In this document: piece by piece, positions 58,201 through 64,000 of the stretch
How positions within the stretch are numbered: position 1 is the stretch's first letter
Layout: each line of letters begins with the position of its first letter
From: Steromphala cineraria
Taxonomy: Eukaryota; Mollusca; Gastropoda; Trochida; Trochidae
DNA length: 64,000 nucleotides
NCBI GenBank assembly: GCA_916613615.1
Contig: OU744734.1
Location: forward strand, 34,788,801-34,852,800
Direction: 5' to 3'
Translations under genes and position numbers: made by a program
The notes under the pieces: generated by a model
Database searches by the model: none
What the model was told of the DNA's origin: nothing
Seen by the model: the letters and a program-made list of their open reading frames with translations, nothing else

Positions 58201-60943
58201 ACAGTTTTTGAACAGAAGTCCAGTGTTGTTTCTGTACCTGAAGAATTGTTTGAGGCTTCCCAGTTTCATCTTCTCTTAGGAGTTTCATAAATTGACCATC
58301 GAAAGCAACACATGGAATGTGGATACCTGCTCCATGGGCATTGATCAAAACCTCTTCAAGAATGTTTCTCATCACACTCATGGACAGACTGTATCCCTTC
58401 AGGAAATAGCAGAGTGGAGCTCCAATGACCTGCTCCTTTGACCATAATCTGTCAGTGTCAGAAGCAACAAGTGTAACAACTTCAGTAGCTTTCTTCCTGA
58501 TGAGCTGATAGACCTTTTCATTATGAGAATAAACACTGTCCAGTGTCAAGAGATCCTCTTCTTTCAAATCTTCCACTGCTGCTTCAATATCGCCAACAAA
58601 AGGATCTGGCATCAAGTGGGTTGTCAAGGAGAAATCTATGGTGTTATTTCCTGATTCATATTCTTTCAAAGCAGACAATGACTGAATTTCAGCAACAACA
58701 CTGCAATTAGAAATCACAGCAGTTTTTAGCTTGAGGTTCAAATCTTTAGAAGATTCACTAAGCTTAGATGGAATCTTCTTATTTTCCCCTCCTAACGCTT
58801 GAGACAAACACTCTACAGCTGCATTCCAGGTATCTGTGTCCCTTGAGATCTTGAAAACACGAGTAGCATCACTCTTGTAAGATACAAAAAAGGCATATTC
58901 AACATCTAGAGCCATTATTTCTGCTTGGACTTGAAGGTAGTACCGTATTGGGATGTGTGTATGCAACTTTGCAGAATAGGGGCACTTGATTTCCAAAACA
59001 GCATCAAATTGGCCAGTATGTGTATTCATCAAAGCTCCATCAGGTGACACAAGCATAGGAATCCCACATGCATCAAGTTGCACACAGCCAACTTCATAAA
59101 CTGCATAGTCAGGAAGAAAGCAACGCAAGAAATTGATGCAAAAAGTTGCCATTGCATCTTCTTCATGGTTTTGTCCATGTTCCATAGCTTCTTTTGCTTC
59201 ATCACTTGGAGTTGGGGCTTGCTTTCCTCGGACAAACTGTAGGAAGTGTTCCCGTTGATCCTTCAAACCTCCAGCTCCAGATGCAGCAAAAACAGTGCTG
59301 CCAGTCACCTTGACTTCCTTCCGGAGTGTAAACCATGCAGAACTTCTCTGTTTGATGTACATGGAGCCTTGCTGTGAAATGTATTCAACAAGTTCTTGAC
59401 TGATCCCAGTGTTGATATTCAGTAGATTATCAAAGTCATGAAGAGCACAATAATTAGGCAATGTTGACATGTTTATTGGTGATGATGTCTGCAAAAAGAG
59501 TTTTCCATTCAGACTTGCTAAGATGTCCAACAGTTTCATGCGTAACTGCTGCCCAGTTATCAAACATTCCTTCAATTCAACTTGTGTTGCAATCAGTAAC
59601 TGAATAACAAAGCAGTATTTTGATGTATGGTATTCTGTACCTCCCATTTTCTTCAGTTTTTCCAGGGCATAAGTTTTCTTCTTAAGTTCTTCATCAAGAG
59701 AAATTGATTTCTCAGTTAGCAAAGTTACTGTTTTCTGCAAAGCAGAGATGAGTTCACATTGTGATTGAGATGAAGGATCTCTAGATACATTCTTAATCAA
59801 ATCATTTGTCCTTGAAATGAACTCTTGTTCCTTGACATGATTGTGTTGTCTTTTAACAAGTGAATCCCCATTCTCTTCAAAACCAAGAAGGTTGATGTCA
59901 CCCTTGTCGTCCTTCAATCCAGGAGTAATCTTCTTGCCGTCTAGTGATAAACATACACTACTATCCTTTACTGATGGTGATTCTCCTAAACTTGAAAGAA
60001 TATGTTGACACAATCCTGGGGTCAATTTACTGGGCCACTCCCCATTGTATGGGTCAAACTTTTTCAACACATCTTCATCAGGAATAGCAATAATTATATC
60101 AACATCATCAACTGTTTCACTGCAAGTCAGTAAAGATCCTACAGACTTCCATCCACTCAAAAGACGAATTATCATTCCACCACATTTGGTCTGTACCAAT
60201 TTCCAAAAACATTTTGATTGCTTAGAAAATCTAACCTGTGATAAATTTTCTACAGTTAAGGCTTTTACAGTTTCAGCAAATATGTTGAAAGTTATTCCAT
60301 CTGTCTTGAGGCGTTCACTTATGAGAAGTGTAAATAAGTCCTCCAAAAAATTAGGATGATTTGTTTTCTCAAGTTTCATGCAAGCAAGTGTACAAAGATG
60401 AAGTAAGTTGCTGTATAAACTGGGATCTAAAAGTTCCTTGGATACATTATCAAGTTGAATAATATGTGGCCTTGTTCCCTCACACAAATTTCCACATCGG
60501 TCACATAAAGCTGATTGACTGTAGTCATGAATACATGATGTTGACGAAATATTGTTACATAAAAGCTTTCCACAAATTTCACAGAGTCCTGTACTACTTA
60601 TTTCTGAATGATCAACACAGGTTTTGTTTGGTGATTCAATAGAAAAAGAATTTTGTTCATTATTACCGGTAGTTTCAAATACAAGTTTCTGATTCACATA
60701 ATAATCTTTCTTGTCACAAGGAGGTGATTCTGTAATTGTAATATTTCGATGAAATCCAGCGTCACTTGATGTTTTGATGGGTGAAAGTTCAGAGATATAA
60801 AATGATGGATCTATTGCTCGCTTCTTGATTGGGGTACTGTGATTATGACAGTCTAGATCATTGTTGACAATTTCTGTCAGAGGTCGCTTTAATACTCTTC
60901 TTTTTATTCTGTTAAGGGACAGGTTATATTTCCTCCTGGCCAT
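55268..60943 (-). CDS. YqaJ/lambda-exonuclease-domain protein (five exons, 1514 aa)
   Basis: Exons: 60943-57086 (1286 codons), 56806-56736, 56335-56027, 55741-55621 and 55453-55268 (stop TAA). All splice sites are canonical and the frame is continuous. The ATG has a strong context (GCAGCCATGG) just after an acceptor-like TTTACAG, so a 5' UTR exon is expected. A Cys/His cluster at about 109-160 (CEIC, CDRC and others) is a likely zinc-binding module. A coiled segment lies near 400-435. A YqaJ-type nuclease domain spans about 535-715, with W537, E588-HG, SPDG (D635), EIK (E651, K653) and YYLQVQ (Q671/Q673), so the D...ExK...Q active site looks complete. A SAP-like motif (LVELKVVVRYLKHQL) begins near 1078. 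The C-terminal exons (RRRTYNQRALSSQPCE) are not a known domain. It may be a DNA-end-processing nuclease from a mobile-element-linked invertebrate family; that origin is inference. Confidence 0.87.
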
Positions 60944-61838
60944 GGCTGCCCTGTAAACAAAGGAAACTATTCTTTAAATTGCCATCATATCTATCATTCT
61001 TTTTTATTCTTTTTTATTTCAATGAGAAACAGATGAATTGCAACCATATTTGTACAGTGCTTCATAGTTAGATAAGCAGCCCCAAACTTTTTTCTTTTAT
61101 TAATTGTAGCAGAACACAACTTTCACGTTCTGGAAAGCTAAGTGATTAAGAAAGTTATATTACCCATATGGGCGAGGATACATGAGTGGAATTTTTTTTT
61201 TATATCTGAACATGTGCATTTCAATAATTTTCAATATTGATTGGTCTGTTTCCAAGAAAATGAAAGACTAATACTTAGTTGTTGCACATTTCTAAAACAC
61301 ATGGGTAAATAACCCTGTTTGAACTGATATTTTAAAAGTAAAACAATTGGCTTCTAAACATGCATATATATTAATAAGTCTCTGTTCTTGTTAGCCAAAT
61401 GCAAGGAGTGGAGAGGTAGAAATCTCATTGGAGATCAAAATTAATTGTGTAAAGAGCGATGCAGCCTAAAAAGTGGCCCATAGTTATCAATAAATTTCTT
61501 CATCAGGGGAGATAACTCTTCCTTTTTACTTCCTCAATATATTTTTTATGTTAATCAATCCTATAGAATTTATAACAAATTAATTAAAAATTTATATAGT
61601 TTTTAATAATTATTGTGTTCCAGTATTTTCCAAATGTAAAAGAACATATTTTTTGGGTGAATTTTAATTTAAAATTTAACTAAAAATAACAACTGAATTG
61701 ACTATAATGTCAATACTATTGATAGTTAAATGTGTTATCGATTTACTATTTATTGTTTCAAAAATGACTATAAATAAAATACTATCTGTATCAGTACAAC
61801 ACCTATCTATAGTGTGACCTATTGTTACACCCCTAAAT
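60944..61838. other. Region upstream of the YqaJ-domain gene
   Basis: No coding exon was seen. If transcribed it would be 5' UTR intron between the acceptor at about 60951 and the exon-like segment at 61849-61949. Confidence 0.5.
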
Positions 61839-61839
61839 A

Positions 61840-62022
61840 GATACTCACATCTACAGTGTATAGGGACATCATAGCCATGCAGGTTATCAATCCTTCATGT
61901 TGTCAACAATGTAGATGTTGCGAGGATACCTTATATCATGCTCCATGAACTGTAATGAAATGACACAGACATTCATTACTTGAAGTTTTAACCTTCTTTT
62001 CAAACAAAAACATTCTCATTCA
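61840..62022. repeat. Direct duplicate unit 1, with exon-like core
   Basis: About 183 bases repeated at 62372-62554 with few differences (offset 532). On the - strand, 61949-61849 is bounded by TTACAG and GAT|GTGAGT, like an exon of 101 bases. It contains the short frame MEHDIRYPRNIYIVDNMKD followed by a stop, so as an upstream exon it would carry a uORF. Confidence 0.8.
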
Positions 62023-62371
62023 TTATTTGTATGTTGATGTTCTCATTGTAACAAAACGGAATATATACTTAAACTATGTATTACCCGGTACATATGATAT
62101 TACATCACTATCATGGAACCTCAGGATGTTAGTTAAAATGAACAGAGGCTAATGCTCGCAATGAGCTGCCTCTGTGGGAAGGAATGATGACCCCAGTGCC
62201 TAGAGACAAGGCAAAATATAACGGCCATCAGACGAGATAATTTATAAAGATAAACAATACATGATATACTTTGTCTATAAAACTGATAGTGAATTTTCCT
62301 TGTTATTTTGGGGGTAACACAAAGTGAATCAAATCCAATCCAAGACTTATTTATAATCACTTTTCTGTACA

Positions 62372-62554
62372 GATACTCACATCTACAGTGTATAGGGAAA
62401 TCCTGGTCATGCAGACTATCAATCCTTCATGTTGTCAACAATGTAGATGTTGCGAGGATACCTTATATCATGCTCCATGAACTGTAATGAAATGGCACAG
62501 ATATTCATTACTTGAAATTATAACCTTCTTTTCAAACAAAAACATTCTCATTAA
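62372..62554. repeat. Direct duplicate unit 2, with exon-like core
   Basis: Second copy, with exon-like core 62481-62381 on the - strand. It has the same acceptor and GTGAGT donor and the same 19-codon uORF. Likely alternative 5' UTR exons of the YqaJ-domain gene, or tandem fragments of an unknown element. Confidence 0.8.
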
Positions 62555-64000
62555 TTTTTCATGTAATTTAAAGAAGTTATTACTAATTTGTATGATCATC
62601 TTCAAAAAAATTAATTATCATGGATCATGAATTATTTTCATAGTGCCAATATTGAAGGCGTAGCATATGACTGAAATATTGCCCAAGCGGCGTAAAACAA
62701 TAACTCAATCACTGAAGCAATAGGACAGAAAATTTATGCAAATTAATCACAAAACTTCTGCAATCAATTTTCATGTACAATGTAATGAATGTAAAACCTT
62801 CCTATGGTCAACTACAATGCTCTTTAATCAATTTCCATTATCACTATTGATAACATTTTGCAAATTATTTTGGTTATGAATAGACCATAGATATACCTCA
62901 AATTATTTTCATAACAAAAGAAAGCTCTCTTTTTTTTTCATTAAACAACACTTCCATTTTTAGTAATTATCGGTACTAGGTTATTTGATTGATAAGATGT
63001 ATAAGGATATAAACACCAGAGGCACCTGGTTTTACCAGTCACCTGTTTTCGTGGTAATAACAAATACAATCACATCTCAATGACTGCATACTTGTTTCTG
63101 TTCTGAGCAGTAGTATATTACCAGGACTTATGAGTATATGATCAGTGTATATTCTGCATGTATTTAAAAAGATATGTACAACTATTTCATTAATCTGTTC
63201 AACTTCTCACTTGAGTGATGATAAATGAAGGATATTTGATGCTTTTCACAAAACTCTATTTTCAACAAGATTCATGTTTTATTTTAGAAACCAACCTACT
63301 CCATATTTTTCCAAAGATTGTGTAGCAAAGTCATGTAACCATATCCTTGATAAATTGACAGTAATCCCTTTTTAATTTAATAATCTGTCAAATGACGGAA
63401 AAGTTATTTCTTTCTATTTTTGTTGTTGCCATTTTAAAGGATTTTACAGTGCAAAGAAAATTGAGGTTTGCATGAACACTTATAACTTGTTTTAAATGCT
63501 TATATAGAATCTTCAGTGTCATTAATTGCAAGTTATTTGGCTAATGAAATATTTTCTATAACAAAATATACTCCAAGTTCCAATATCATTCCTTTACTTT
63601 ACCAAAATTACAACTTTTTCTGTATAATGTAATGTAAAACTTTAATGTGATGTAAACTATCTAAACATATGTCAACTTTATTCAAAGGATAATTTTCTGG
63701 ATCAAACAATTTTAAAAATAATAAAAAAAACTTTTTCAAAGAAAAATACAATGAAAACTATTTATATCATAAAGATAAGCACAAATGGGCAGTATGAAGG
63801 TGGTCCCTATTATCGTGGGTCTTATTGTTTCACATGTATATTTCCCTCTAAATGAGTACAATCTAAATATTGTATCTTGTTTTTTAACTCTGCACGTATA
63901 TCCTTCCAAAAAATGTTTATTAAACTTCTATCTATGGAAAAAATATTTTTGGACATCAATTTAAAAAATCTTATCAGTGTGATGTATTTTATCTGAAGTG
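62555..64000. other. Intergenic, AT-rich
   Basis: Only a dispersed-repeat fragment ('gaaatattgcccaagcggcg', about 62672) is recognised. No exon was seen on either strand. Confidence 0.5.

Overview
This window is animal nuclear DNA: AT-rich, with spliced genes (GT/AG introns), long introns and many short inverted-repeat elements. The gene content (axonemal dynein, polypeptide GalNAc-transferases, C2H2 zinc fingers) and the repeats (tRNA-derived SINEs with a conserved 'GGGTACCTGG' core, and fragments ending in 'aatattgcccaagcggcg...actcactcactg') point to a marine invertebrate, most likely a mollusc. The species cannot be named from the sequence alone.

Layout. (1) 552-4172, + strand: the last five exons of an axonemal dynein heavy chain, probably DNAH2. 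Its penultimate exon is preceded by a tandem array of duplicated splice acceptors. (2) 6712-7636, - strand: a complete two-exon gene for an 87-residue DUF3253-like protein, whose start codon lies in the arm of a large hairpin. (3) About 9562-47470: a direct tandem segmental duplication. Copy A (about 9562-27412) and copy B (about 27545-47270) each carry an intact 11-exon GALNT gene on the - strand (643 and 647 residues). The two copies act as natural references for each other: many mobile-element insertions present in one have a clean empty site in the other. (4) 47.5-51.3 kb: gene-poor DNA with hairpin elements and a 39-bp minisatellite. (5) 51576-53121, + strand: a three-exon, seven-finger C2H2 zinc-finger gene, with seven evenly spaced AACCTC motifs just upstream. 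(6) 54.1-55.1 kb: a 44-bp minisatellite. (7) 60943-55268, - strand: a five-exon gene for a 1514-residue protein with an apparently intact YqaJ/lambda-exonuclease-type nuclease domain, a Cys/His cluster and a SAP-like motif. Two near-identical 101-bp exon-like segments lie upstream of it.

The genes do not form a pathway. The strongest observations are the duplicated GALNT pair, with protein changes concentrated in part of one catalytic exon and in the lectin domain; the one-sided load of TTAA-flanked MITEs in copy B; the in-frame duplicated acceptors in the dynein gene; a MITE whose 9-bp target duplication is a 5' splice site; and the YqaJ-domain gene. Exon boundaries were read by eye from frame, splice signals and family similarity, with no transcript support. 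Percent identities were not computed.
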